Assembly: GCA_021371935.1 (NCBI GenBank)
Contig: JAJFVF010000002.1
Location: 310,001 to 374,000 of the forward strand
DNA from: a bacterium
Lineage (GTDB): Bacteria; Armatimonadota; UBA5829
Length of the DNA stretch: 64,000 nt
Direction: 5' to 3'
The notes beneath the pieces were generated by a model. It searched no databases. It worked only from the letters and a program-made list of their open reading frames with translations, and had not been told where the DNA came from. A program made the position numbers and the translations under genes. Shown in pieces: positions 15,403 through 23,728 of the stretch (position 1 is its first letter; each line of letters opens with the position of its first letter).

Positions 15403-16305
15403 ATGAAAGTATTAATGCGCACAGCTTTAATATTAGCGCTTCTTTGCATTGCGACATCAGCAATTGCCGCGATAAATATCGTGGCGTCCACACCCGAGCT
15501 TGCAGATATTGCCAAACAGGTAGGCGGCAGCAAGGTCCATGTTTATTCGATAGCCAAGGCAAACCAGGATTATCATATGATCGAACCAAGGCCGTCTGAT
15601 GTATCAAAAATTGCGCGTGCCGATATGGTCGTGCGCGTTGGCCTTGATCTGGATTTGTGGTTTGATGCTCTTTCCAATGCTGCGGGTAATCCGAAAGTGA
15701 GGCTAGGCGCTCGTGGTTATGTGGATGCATCCGAAGGTATAAAGAAGCTCGAGGTTCCCAAAGGTCAGATTACAGGTGCTTCCGGTGATATTCATGTCTG
15801 CGGAAATCCTCACTATTTCTATGATCCTGAGAACGCAAAGATAATAGCGAACAACATCTTGGAATGTCTGGAAAGAGTCTCGCCAAGTAATAAGTCCGTC
15901 TTCATAGACAATTATAAGGATTTCACAGAGAAGATTGACAACAAGATGGGTCAATGGAAGAAAGAACTTGCCCCATATAAAGGCGAATATGTTGTGACCT
16001 ATCACCAGAGCGCCATCTATTTTCTGCGCCGGTTCGGCCTGAAGGCATTCGGCACATTGGAGGTTAAACCAGGAATTCCGCCGTCTGCTTCACATATATC
16101 GAGCCTGATAAAGCGTATGAAAAACGATCATGTTAAGTCTGTAGTTATTGAGTCGATTTATCCAAAGCGTTTTCCAGACCTTATTAAAAGGCAGACAGAT
16201 GCAAAATATCAGGTTGTGCCTTATTCGGTCGGCTCGATGGGCACAAAGAGTTACATTGACCTGATCGATACGTGGGTCGACAAATATATACTGGCTCTGC
16301 GTTAA
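15403..16305 (+). CDS. znuA: Zinc/manganese ABC transporter substrate-binding protein
   Basis: A 300-residue cluster A-I solute-binding protein with signal peptide (residues 1-22). Likely metal ligands are H58 (DYHMIEPRPSD), H137 (GNPHYFYDPENA) and H201 (VTYHQSAIYFLRRFG), placed as in ZnuA/PsaA proteins. It lacks the His-rich loop of classical ZnuA, so zinc versus manganese cannot be decided. It captures the ion in the periplasm and hands it to the ZnuBC permease encoded next. A strong hairpin (16325-16357) separates it from the ATPase gene and may make the binding protein more abundant than the membrane parts. Confidence 0.9.
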   Translation: MKVLMRTALILALLCIATSAIAAINIVASTPELADIAKQVGGSKVHVYSIAKANQDYHMIEPRPSDVSKIARADMVVRVGLDLDLWFDALSNAAGNPKVRLGARGYVDASEGIKKLEVPKGQITGASGDIHVCGNPHYFYDPENAKIIANNILECLERVSPSNKSVFIDNYKDFTEKIDNKMGQWKKELAPYKGEYVVTYHQSAIYFLRRFGLKAFGTLEVKPGIPPSASHISSLIKRMKNDHVKSVVIESIYPKRFPDLIKRQTDAKYQVVPYSVGSMGTKSYIDLIDTWVDKYILALR

Positions 16306-16324
16306 TTGCAGATATATTCAGCAA

Positions 16325-16357
16325 TACAGTGGTCCGGGCTCTGCCTGGACCACTGTA
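16325..16357 (+). repeat. Intra-operon hairpin between znuA and znuC
   Basis: Arms TACAGTGGTCC (16325-16335) and GGACCACTGTA (16347-16357) are perfectly complementary, and four further inner pairs close to a 3-nt loop. There is no T-tract. In this position it could protect the upstream mRNA end or reduce readthrough. Confidence 0.75.
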
Positions 16358-16380
16358 CCTCAAGCAAGAAAGAAATAATC

Positions 16381-17163
16381 ATGTTGAACCTTGAAAAGAA
16401 GAAATCACAAAAGGTTGAGATGCTCTCATTCAGCCATGCCGACTTGGGCTATGGCAAAAACAGAGTGCTATGTGACCTCAATTTTGTGCTCAACGAAGGG
16501 GACTTTCTGGGAATAGTCGGGCCGAACGGAACCGGCAAGACGACTATGCTCAAATCAATGCTGGGAATTCTCAAGCCACTGGCAGGGCAAATAAATAGAA
16601 AGCGCGACGTCAGATTTGGATATGTGCCTCAGAGACAGTTTATAGATGAAGTCTTTCCCCTAACCGTTATGGATATTGCTCTTATGGGCAGATATCCTCT
16701 GCTTGGAGCAATCAGACGTCCATCGAAGCGTGACAGAGAATATTCGCTGGAGTGTCTTGACCATGCGGGAATAGCCGATCTGGCGGGTAAGTCATATAGA
16801 GAACTCAGTGGTGGTCAGAAACAGCGTGCGCTTATCGCCCGTGCTCTTGCAGCTGAGCCGAAAGTCATGATCCTTGACGAGCCGACTAACGATATGGACA
16901 TTGCCAGCGAGCATGCAATAATGGAGCTTCTGAGCGAACTGCACGAAGCCGACAATATCACGATTGTAATGGTCAGTCATCTGCTGAATGTTGTCATTAA
17001 TTATGTAAAGAGACTTGCCCTAATAGACGGCGGCCTGCGAATGATAGGCGATATCGACGAGGTCCTTTCATCGAAAAACCTTCCGGACATATACGAGATC
17101 GGATTGGAAGTAGGAACATTCGGCGGACGGCGAGTTATAGTTACAGGAGGCAAAGATGCTTAG
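16381..17163 (+). CDS. znuC: Metal ABC transporter ATP-binding protein
   Basis: A 260-residue ABC ATPase. Walker A is GPNGTGKTT, the signature is LSGGQKQR, and Walker B is VMILDEPTNDMD, followed by the switch histidine in VMVSHLL. It powers zinc or manganese import through the adjacent membrane protein. I use the ATG at 16381. A second ATG at 16420 (MLSFSHADLGYGK) is possible and would sit closer to the usual start of the fold. The TTG at 16306 is rejected because the intervening sequence is a hairpin. It overlaps znuB by 8 bp. Confidence 0.9.
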   Translation: MLNLEKKKSQKVEMLSFSHADLGYGKNRVLCDLNFVLNEGDFLGIVGPNGTGKTTMLKSMLGILKPLAGQINRKRDVRFGYVPQRQFIDEVFPLTVMDIALMGRYPLLGAIRRPSKRDREYSLECLDHAGIADLAGKSYRELSGGQKQRALIARALAAEPKVMILDEPTNDMDIASEHAIMELLSELHEADNITIVMVSHLLNVVINYVKRLALIDGGLRMIGDIDEVLSSKNLPDIYEIGLEVGTFGGRRVIVTGGKDA

Positions 17164-17959
17164 CGCTTTTCACGATTCATTTCTCCAGATAGCATTAGCA
17201 GCCAGCCTGATAGTGGGAGCAGTATGCGCGTATCTTGGTGTGTACGTAGTGCTGCGGCGGATAGTCTTTGTCGGGGCGGCTCTGGCTCAAGTGTCGAGCG
17301 CTGGAGTTGGCCTGGCTCTTTGTACGGGCTATAGTCCATCTATTGTTTCCCTTATTCTTACACTTGGCGGAGTGGCGGCATTTTCAGTCAAATCCAAAGA
17401 CCGCCGGACCACTCAGGAAAGCCTTATTGGAATCGGCTACGCGCTGGCATCCGCATTGGCTGTGCTATTTGTTGCAAAAAGCGCCCAGGGCGAGGGCCGG
17501 ATGCTGGATGTGCTCTCAGGCAATATACTCACTGTAACTCCGGGTCAGGTTTGGCTTATGGCATGTGCAGGCATAGCTTCAATAGCCGTGCACTCGCTGC
17601 TGAGCAAACAATTTCTATTCTCTATGTTTGACCCGGAGACTGCCCGAGCTTGCGGAATCAAATCTGGATGGTGGGACCTTTTGTTCTTCCTGATCTTGGG
17701 TGTAATAATCTCACTGGCAATCCGGCTTGCAGGTACACTGCTTGTATTTGCATTCCTGGTGATCCCAGCGGTTACGGGTCTGCTTGTGAGCCAGCGTTTG
17801 AGCGGAATATATATTGTGGCACTAGGATCGTCCGCCATAGCGACGGTTTGCGGACTATATGCGTCTTTCCAGATGGACCTGCCTTCAGGACCTGCTATTG
17901 TCGCCTGTCTGTTTGTCCTACTGATTGCAGGATGGCTGATATCCAAATTCAGGCACTAG
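17156..17959 (+). CDS. znuB: Metal ABC transporter permease
   Basis: A 267-residue membrane protein with about eight hydrophobic segments, of the ZnuB/MntB permease family. Family features include YVVLRRIVFVGAALAQVSSAGVGLAL near the N-terminus and ARACGIKSGWWDLLFFLILGV in the centre. It forms the inner-membrane channel of the zinc/manganese importer with the ZnuC-like ATPase. An 8-bp overlap with znuC shows translational coupling. A hairpin begins inside its last codons (17956-17978) and likely marks the operon end. Confidence 0.9.
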   Translation: MLSAFHDSFLQIALAASLIVGAVCAYLGVYVVLRRIVFVGAALAQVSSAGVGLALCTGYSPSIVSLILTLGGVAAFSVKSKDRRTTQESLIGIGYALASALAVLFVAKSAQGEGRMLDVLSGNILTVTPGQVWLMACAGIASIAVHSLLSKQFLFSMFDPETARACGIKSGWWDLLFFLILGVIISLAIRLAGTLLVFAFLVIPAVTGLLVSQRLSGIYIVALGSSAIATVCGLYASFQMDLPSGPAIVACLFVLLIAGWLISKFRH

Positions 17960-17978
17960 CCCGCATAATACGGGCTAG
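17956..17978. terminator. CTAGCCCG-type hairpin between convergent genes
   Basis: Perfect arms CTAGCCCG (17956-17963) and CGGGCTAG (17971-17978) around a 7-nt loop, between the stops of znuB and the convergent minus-strand gene. It has no T-tract. It shares its arm and core (CCCGCATAATACGGG) with the hairpin at 8769-8807. Confidence 0.6.
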
Positions 17979-17979
17979 A

Positions 17980-18765
17980 TCAGTTATTGTGGGGTTCCTG
18001 CAAGATTTTCCAGCGCACGAAAGTTACGGGAACGTTGAACCATGCGCGCTTGGAGTTTGCGGGAGCTCTATTTATAATCACTTTCTTTTCATTCGGGTTT
18101 GCTTCGATCCATCTGTCCTTCCCAAGATAAATGAGGATGTGAATTCCGTTTCTGGCGACAGCCATATCTCCCGATTCAAGCCTGGAAGTGTCATACCCGG
18201 CAAGTTTTGCTGCTTTGCCGATTGTTTTTGTATAGCCATAATTACCATTCAATATTGCTTCGACGCTCAAATCTCGCCACCAGAACTTCCAGAAATCCTT
18301 GCCCATCAGTTCCGGGTTAAACTCACGTACACCCTCGATCAACATAGCCTGCCACAGTGCGCTCCTCGCAAGACCCGAGCTGTCTATCCCGCTGGTTGTC
18401 TCGCCGCCCCGGACATAGCGAGTACCGTCGAATTTCATCAGTCGCTTGACATATGTCGACCGAAGCAGAGGCACGTTAGGTTGTCTGTTTGCCAGAACCA
18501 TCCAAACCACAAACAGTGCTATGAAGAAAAGGCCGGGGTAGAGCACTTTGGGGTGCGAGCCAGGTAACTTAATAATATAAATCAAGGCTGTAAACAAGCC
18601 GAAAAGCAACGTGCCGACCAGCAATAGCCTTACTCCGGTCGTCATTGTTGCCACTCTAATGGTTATCGCAGTGGCTGCCAGTAATCCGACAAAGATCCAT
18701 GCACAAAGCCTGCGAAACGGCATTGCCGGCCTTACATTATTGGTTGGCTCCAATTTACTCATCAT
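17980..18765 (-). CDS. Membrane protein with degenerate NlpC/P60-like domain
   Basis: A 261-residue protein. The N-terminal 95 residues contain three to four hydrophobic segments (about 20-38, 45-65, 76-92). The rest resembles an NlpC/P60 peptidoglycan hydrolase: GTRYVRGGETTSGIDSSGLARSAL (residues 114-136) for the usual GTPYVWGG...GIDCSGLV, and RNGIHILIYLGKDRWIEANP (205-224) with the family histidine H209. The catalytic cysteine position is serine (S129, codon AGC). It may be inactive, use serine, or only bind its target. It lies 48 bp downstream of the SLBB export gene, so a link to envelope polysaccharide is plausible. Confidence 0.7.
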   Translation of the reverse strand: MMSKLEPTNNVRPAMPFRRLCAWIFVGLLAATAITIRVATMTTGVRLLLVGTLLFGLFTALIYIIKLPGSHPKVLYPGLFFIALFVVWMVLANRQPNVPLLRSTYVKRLMKFDGTRYVRGGETTSGIDSSGLARSALWQAMLIEGVREFNPELMGKDFWKFWWRDLSVEAILNGNYGYTKTIGKAAKLAGYDTSRLESGDMAVARNGIHILIYLGKDRWIEANPNEKKVIINRAPANSKRAWFNVPVTFVRWKILQEPHNN

Positions 18766-18813
18766 TGAGTCTACGATCTATCTACACCTTATTGTTCCGG
18801 GCTATGAAGGAGA

Positions 18814-21800
18814 TCATAGTTTGGTAAGCACGTATAGTGAGCTGAATACATCAGAGATCACTTTAGTTACCGTACCGGCTCTTTCCCATTTCTTTGCGAT
18901 ATCGATGAGTCCTGAGTTTGGAACGACAATAATGTCGCCTGCATTCACAGACTTAACATCGGCCTTAGGCAATGCGTCTCCATTTGGACGTACGACAACC
19001 ACATTACCACGTGCGGCGTCCTGAGCATAACCGCCTGATCGTTTTATATAATAATCGACACCTTGACCAGTGTTTGCCGCAAATGAGTGCGGATGCAGTA
19101 CTGATCCTATCACAGTGACAACTGTAGTAATTTTTGGAATGTGTATTCTGTCTCCATTCCGAAGAGCTAGGTTATTGGGAGAATTTGAATCTTTAAGCGC
19201 GCTCACCAAGTCTATGGATATCCTTGCGCTTGTGATCTGCGGCATTTGCGATTTATACTCAGCCGAATTGTCAAGATTTTGCTCATCAACGGGTGCTCCC
19301 ATCGCACTGAGCTGGTCGGGCTGCTTTTCTTTTGCCAGTGCCTGTATGACTTCTTCTGCCTTCTGATTATATTCTGCATTTGCCGACATGCTTGCCTGAG
19401 CCAGTTCGTCTTGCGTCTTTAAGTCCCCATGTACATCTGCAGGCTTTGTTAGATCATCAGAATTTTTGTTGGTGGAAAGTATAAAGTTTTCCGGCAGTTT
19501 AACACCCATCTGAGCAAGTTGGGTAAGGAACTGCTTGTCGGCAAAGAGTCTGGACTTATCAAGGATAATATCCGAATCCTGGTTCTGGTGTTCATTTTCG
19601 AATGTATCTTTATTTCTCAGGAACAGAAGACCGTTTACATCAGCATATTGAGTCAATCCGCCTGCTCTCTTAATTAAGTCAGTCAACTTATCATCCGGGC
19701 CGGTCAGCACATAAGGTCCGGGTTTTGCTACCTCTCCATCTATAAAGACAACATTTGGTTCGCGCAAATATGGATTGACGGATGGAACGGTCACAACGTC
19801 GAGGTCGCCTAAAAGTATATCTGCTTTACTGTTCGGTTTTAATTCAGCGACTCTTATTTTATTGACCACACTGCAACCGAGCTGCGACAAGTGTGCTACC
19901 TCTATAGAGTCAGCCGCTTCAGGCATCAGACCCCCAGCCAAAAATATGAGGTCGCTGACCCGCATATTCTCGGACCTTGTGTATGTTCCTGCCTTCTGAA
20001 CAGCTCCTTCAATACGGACGGTATGGTTTTGCCATTGGACTTCATCGTGAGTGTAGATTGTCAATTTATCTCGATCTTGCAATTCCACATTTGCATCAGT
20101 ATCGCCGCTTAATGCCGCCTGCAGGTCAACTCTAATCAGGCTTGTTGTGTTATCAGGCTTTGTGCGGAAAAGATCAGCACGCTGCAAATAGGCTTGTGGT
20201 AACACACCACCACCGGCCGCGATGGCATCGCTTACTCTCATACCTCCGCTTCGTTTGTATGTACCCGGACGAGCAACGCAGCCTATCAATGAAACCAGCT
20301 TAGGTTGAAACGCAACTTGGTCTGGGGAATAAACAAACACTCGATCCAGTTTATGCAATTCGATATTATTGCTTATGTCATCATTCAAGGCTTTGTCGAG
20401 ATTGAAAGAAATTATCTGGGTTCCCTTGAGTGGCTCAATCCGCAAAACATCGGCTCTTGGTCCATATACTTCTTTATCCTTTACCAGACCCTGTGCCATC
20501 CTGATCAGTTCGCTGACCCGCATGCCCTCTTTGAAACCATACATTCCCGGCACACCCACAAGTCCATTTATTTCGACCTGATTGGTGGGGTCTTGTCTGA
20601 CTGTCGAGATGATGACTTGGTCACCCGGCTGCAGAGTGAATGATGATTTTCCGTCTATGTTTTCGCTCAACAGCACCCTGTATTCGCCATTTTCAACACG
20701 TTCTACTTGAACACTCTTTAGAAAACCGCCCGGTTTCGTACCCCCTGCCATTTTAATTGCTTGCCCGAGGGTTATTGGGAAATCCGGTTCATAGCGTCCT
20801 GGACGAATCACCTCACCACTTACCACAACTGTCGGACCCACTGGATAAATAAATATTGAATCTCCGCCTTTGAGGATGACGTCCTTGTCTTTGTTGCCTT
20901 TCAGAACAAAATCGTATAGATCAATATTCTGCGCTGGGTGGCCACTTCTCAGAAGCGATATATGCCGCATTGACCCGGTCTTTTTTGGACCGCCTGCTTG
21001 ATAAAGAGCGTTTGTAACGGTTGCCAGGCCGTTAAGCACATAGGTTCCTGGTCTGACTGCATCACCTGTTACCTGTATCTGAACCGGCGACATGGCCTGG
21101 ACAATAACATCCACCGTTAACTGTCGGAATCTGGATGATATCCTTCCTGCCAACACTTTCTGCAGGCTTAATGCGGTTCGACCAGCAGCTGCCACTCGTC
21201 CTGCTCCGGGCAGTGTTATGTCTCCGAGATTGTCCACCTGGCGTGAATACTCATCCTGAGCGCCCAGACTGCTGTGGACAACAATAAGAAGAGTATCACC
21301 TTTTCTAATGACATAATTATCCGGCACTTGTCTGTTATCCAGCGATGCAACTGGTGGTGGGCTCTGGAAAAAATCCATTCCGAAGACGTCCCAATCGCTG
21401 TTCCAGCGTCGGCTTAGTATCTCCATAGACAGATCGCATTCGAACATCTTGTCCTGGAGCTGCTCACGCTGCAGTCGTGTAAGTGGGGAGAGTGTAGTAA
21501 TATCTATCTTACTAAGTTCGGTTTCAGCTGCCTTAATATCTCTGGTTAAGCGGTCCATGTCTTCCTGCATAGGTCGATATGTTTGTCTACGCAGAGCGTC
21601 AATGCGGGTTGTAATGTCTTCAAGCACACCCTTTATATCCGCCATTTTCTGCTGGATCAATACTTCTGATTCCTGTAACTTCTCGGCATTTGTTTGCTCA
21701 GCAACAGCACCTTCCACAAACATGGGGCGTTGGTTCTGGTTGGTGGTGTTTGTCCCGATTCGAGTTTGATTCGTTGGTTGGCCGGCAGGGTTATTTGTTA

Positions 21801-21885
21801 TATTGGCGGCCGGGACAACATGAGCAATAATGAGGAGAGTGATACTTAGTAGAAAGGCGTTGATGTGCTTCATATCTTTACTCAC
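18814..21885 (-). CDS. Polysaccharide export protein with seven SLBB domains
   Basis: A 1023-residue secreted protein. A signal peptide (about residues 5-27) is followed by a helical region (70-160) and a polysaccharide-export domain beginning near VPDNYVIRKGDTLLIVV. At least seven SLBB-type repeats follow, each with a G-x-V-x-x-P-G-x-Y pattern: ITGDAVRPGTY, VSGEVIRPGRY, INGLVGVPGMY, IGCVARPGTYK, IEGAVQKAGTY, IDGEVAKPGPY and a diverged IGSVLHPHSF. Wza-like exporters usually have two or three, so this is a long form. It probably forms a channel or scaffold for exopolysaccharide. The start is GTG at 21885 or ATG at 21873. A perfect promoter lies upstream. Confidence 0.88.
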   Translation of the reverse strand: MSKDMKHINAFLLSITLLIIAHVVPAANITNNPAGQPTNQTRIGTNTTNQNQRPMFVEGAVAEQTNAEKLQESEVLIQQKMADIKGVLEDITTRIDALRRQTYRPMQEDMDRLTRDIKAAETELSKIDITTLSPLTRLQREQLQDKMFECDLSMEILSRRWNSDWDVFGMDFFQSPPPVASLDNRQVPDNYVIRKGDTLLIVVHSSLGAQDEYSRQVDNLGDITLPGAGRVAAAGRTALSLQKVLAGRISSRFRQLTVDVIVQAMSPVQIQVTGDAVRPGTYVLNGLATVTNALYQAGGPKKTGSMRHISLLRSGHPAQNIDLYDFVLKGNKDKDVILKGGDSIFIYPVGPTVVVSGEVIRPGRYEPDFPITLGQAIKMAGGTKPGGFLKSVQVERVENGEYRVLLSENIDGKSSFTLQPGDQVIISTVRQDPTNQVEINGLVGVPGMYGFKEGMRVSELIRMAQGLVKDKEVYGPRADVLRIEPLKGTQIISFNLDKALNDDISNNIELHKLDRVFVYSPDQVAFQPKLVSLIGCVARPGTYKRSGGMRVSDAIAAGGGVLPQAYLQRADLFRTKPDNTTSLIRVDLQAALSGDTDANVELQDRDKLTIYTHDEVQWQNHTVRIEGAVQKAGTYTRSENMRVSDLIFLAGGLMPEAADSIEVAHLSQLGCSVVNKIRVAELKPNSKADILLGDLDVVTVPSVNPYLREPNVVFIDGEVAKPGPYVLTGPDDKLTDLIKRAGGLTQYADVNGLLFLRNKDTFENEHQNQDSDIILDKSRLFADKQFLTQLAQMGVKLPENFILSTNKNSDDLTKPADVHGDLKTQDELAQASMSANAEYNQKAEEVIQALAKEKQPDQLSAMGAPVDEQNLDNSAEYKSQMPQITSARISIDLVSALKDSNSPNNLALRNGDRIHIPKITTVVTVIGSVLHPHSFAANTGQGVDYYIKRSGGYAQDAARGNVVVVRPNGDALPKADVKSVNAGDIIVVPNSGLIDIAKKWERAGTVTKVISDVFSSLYVLTKL

Positions 21886-21941
21886 ATACTATTGAATTAG
21901 GATGGGCTTTCATTCAGCGGAACGAACCTCAACCTGGGTAG

Positions 21942-21970
21942 ATTATATGAGGCAAGAGTGCAGGTGTCAA
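21942..21970 (-). promoter_or_regulatory. Consensus promoter of the SLBB export gene
   Basis: On the minus strand TTGACA (plus 21965-21970), 17 bp, TATAAT (plus 21942-21947). Transcription would start near 21935, about 50 nt before the coding region. The hairpin at 21982-22014 and repeat copy A lie just upstream of it. Confidence 0.85.
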
Positions 21971-21981
21971 GGAAACAGTTT

Positions 21982-22014
21982 ACCCGTATTATGCGTGAAG
22001 CACATAATACGGGT
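21982..22014. repeat. Hairpin with CATAATACGGG core
   Basis: Perfect 12-bp arms ACCCGTATTATG (21982-21993) and CATAATACGGGT (22003-22014) with a 9-nt loop. The core resembles the hairpins at 8769-8807 and 17956-17978. Here it lies upstream of a promoter rather than at a gene end. A partial copy of the core (AATAATGCGGGTGG) occurs at 22138-22151, so the repeat element at 22038-22134 is flanked by related sequence. Confidence 0.65.
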
Positions 22015-22037
22015 CTCCGATAGCATTATTCACGTTC

Positions 22038-22134
22038 CTAAGCAATTTACGGTCAGTAAATTGCACGTTTGTATGTGGTTTTACTGGTGTGAAAAACTAT
22101 AGTGATATACAAGCGACCAACCGTGATTTACTTA
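22038..22134. repeat. Dispersed 97-bp repeat, copy A (MITE-like)
   Basis: This segment is about 94% identical to 57134-57229 (five substitutions and one 1-bp gap by eye). Its ends form imperfect terminal inverted repeats: CTAAGCAATTTACGGT at the left and the complement of ACCGTGATTTACTTAG at the right (13 of 16). A perfect internal hairpin (GCAATTTAC at 22042-22050 with GTAAATTGC at 22056-22064) is present. It encodes no protein. A non-autonomous mobile element or a structured regulatory element is possible. It lies 152 bp upstream of the SLBB gene. Confidence 0.85.
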
Positions 22135-22184
22135 GTGAATAATGCGGGTGGTTGTCTGCTTCCATTTTTCAGATGTGCGTAGTA

Positions 22185-22193
22185 TGGTATACT
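22185..22193 (+). promoter_or_regulatory. Extended -10 promoter of the transglycosylase operon
   Basis: TGGTATACT (22185-22193) is an extended -10 element (TGn-TATACT). No good -35 box is found 17 bp upstream. The start site would be near 22200. Confidence 0.5.
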
Positions 22194-22225
22194 AAATATA
22201 GAGCTTTTTGCCGGGAGATATCGGC

Positions 22226-23230
22226 TTGAGACTGCGTTTGATCTTAATAATTCCTCTTTTGATTCTTGTTTCCTCAGCGGCTTTTGCCGACGAACCTATG
22301 TCGGTAAAAGAGTATTTGTCGCTGCGAAAGAAACTGCTCACCAAATTGCCATTGTCCACATTGCGCGCAGATTCCGGTTCATATATTGGCAAGGTTTTTG
22401 AGATTAGGGGTACAGTGTCCGGGTACTCAGAAAACTCAAGCGGCAGCAGTCTTATCATCACGGCACGAAATAATGGCTCATTTATAGTGAGTACGGACAG
22501 GTTGCCGTCTGAAAACCCACCTCTTGAGCTTGCATGCCTCGTGCGGATAGGCGATGGCTCGACTCACTCACTCTCGGATCTGCGGCTTGTCGCATGCACG
22601 TATGATATCGACTTGAAAAGGCGCGAGCAGGCAACAAACAAAGATGAGGAGACAAAAATTGTTAAGGCCGAAGCGGCTAGGGTCAAGGCAACAAAATCGG
22701 ATAAGAAAAAGGACAAGCAAGACGGCAAGCAAGTGACGTACGAAGAATTTGTAGCTGCTTACAAGAATGCGATCAAGAGTTTCAACAAGAAACTCTCAGA
22801 AGCCCAGGCAGACAAAATTGCAAGGAGCGTGGTCGGATTCGGCTTGAAATATCAAGTGGACCCCAGACTTGTATGCGCAGTTATTCTGGCCGAGTCACAT
22901 TTCAGGATCGATGCAACTTCTCGGTGCGGTGCTCAGGGTCTGGGACAACTAATGCCGGGCACAGCGGCTGGTCTTGGCGTCAATAATGCATACGACCCGG
23001 TGGAAAACATATACGGCTCTGTTCGATATATCCGAAGTATGATCGACAGGATGGTCGGCGGTAAAGCTTGGTCTGAACTTACCTGGAATGACCTTGCTAT
23101 TGCACTGGCTGCCTATAATGCCGGTCCCGGCGCAGTCAAAAAGCATGGTGGAGTGCCTCCATATAAAGAGACTCAGAATTATGTGCGCAGGGTCGTTTCG
23201 ATATATAAGCAGCTCTGCGGGGTAAAATGA
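22226..23230 (+). CDS. SLT-type lytic transglycosylase
   Basis: A 334-residue secreted enzyme. I start at the TTG at 22226, which has GGAGA 8 bases upstream and gives a clean signal peptide (LRLRLILIIPLLILVSSAAFA). A beta-rich OB-like region (about 45-140) is followed by a charged Lys/Glu linker (140-175). The C-terminal SLT domain has catalytic Glu near residue 223 (AVILAESHFRIDATS), then GAQGLGQLMPGTA and ALAAYNAGPGAV. It cleaves the glycan strands of peptidoglycan. The next gene starts 1 bp after its stop. Confidence 0.9.
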   Translation: MRLRLILIIPLLILVSSAAFADEPMSVKEYLSLRKKLLTKLPLSTLRADSGSYIGKVFEIRGTVSGYSENSSGSSLIITARNNGSFIVSTDRLPSENPPLELACLVRIGDGSTHSLSDLRLVACTYDIDLKRREQATNKDEETKIVKAEAARVKATKSDKKKDKQDGKQVTYEEFVAAYKNAIKSFNKKLSEAQADKIARSVVGFGLKYQVDPRLVCAVILAESHFRIDATSRCGAQGLGQLMPGTAAGLGVNNAYDPVENIYGSVRYIRSMIDRMVGGKAWSELTWNDLAIALAAYNAGPGAVKKHGGVPPYKETQNYVRRVVSIYKQLCGVK

Positions 23231-23231
23231 A

Positions 23232-23651
23232 ATGAGCGGAGCAGTACATGCTTTGATCGGCGCGGCAATAGGATCACTTGTAAAAAGCAAAGCTGGCGCG
23301 TTTGCCGGTGGAGTTGCCTCACATATTCTCGCAGATGTGCTGCCACACAGGGATTTTGATGCTTGCGTGGAAGTTCCGCTTATGGCGGGGACGCTTGCAG
23401 CAATTGCCAAACTTAATGGAATTGGTTCACCAGAGTTTTTGGGAGCACTTGGAGCAATTGTCCCTGACGCCGAGCATGCGCTTTCAATTGCAGGACTTAT
23501 TACTTGTGAGCAAAAATTTTTTCCCACCCACATAAACGACGGCAAGTATCATGGTTCGGACAGCGGTGAGCATTTGAGCCAGACTCTGATTGCTCTTATA
23601 GCGGCATGTATTGTCGCTGTCTGCTCCGACGACAGCACCCCCGGCAAATAG
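23232..23651 (+). CDS. Small membrane protein, YdjM/DUF457-like
   Basis: A 139-residue hydrophobic protein. The histidine and aspartate motifs HALIGAAIGSL, ASHILADVLPHRD and AIVPDAEH follow the layout of the YdjM/DUF457 membrane-bound metal-dependent hydrolase family. The hallmark is an early H, then H-x-x-x-D and a P-D-x-D/E-H-like site in the membrane. Substrates of this family are unknown. It is packed against the transglycosylase gene (1 bp gap), so an envelope role is plausible. Confidence 0.68.
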   Translation: MSGAVHALIGAAIGSLVKSKAGAFAGGVASHILADVLPHRDFDACVEVPLMAGTLAAIAKLNGIGSPEFLGALGAIVPDAEHALSIAGLITCEQKFFPTHINDGKYHGSDSGEHLSQTLIALIAACIVAVCSDDSTPGK

Positions 23652-23728
23652 CCTCATCTTTTCCGTCTTGATTGCAACATTGCAGTTCCGAGAGGAATTG
23701 TCTCTCCGTGCATAGAACCTATTTTGAG

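Noticed and set aside
16306-16380. Upstream TTG extension of the znuC gene
   Set aside because: The extension encodes an intergenic hairpin (16325-16357) and adds 25 residues unlike ABC ATPases.
21902-22102. A 66-codon frame upstream of the transglycosylase gene
   Set aside because: It runs across the promoter, a hairpin and repeat copy A, and has no ribosome-binding site.
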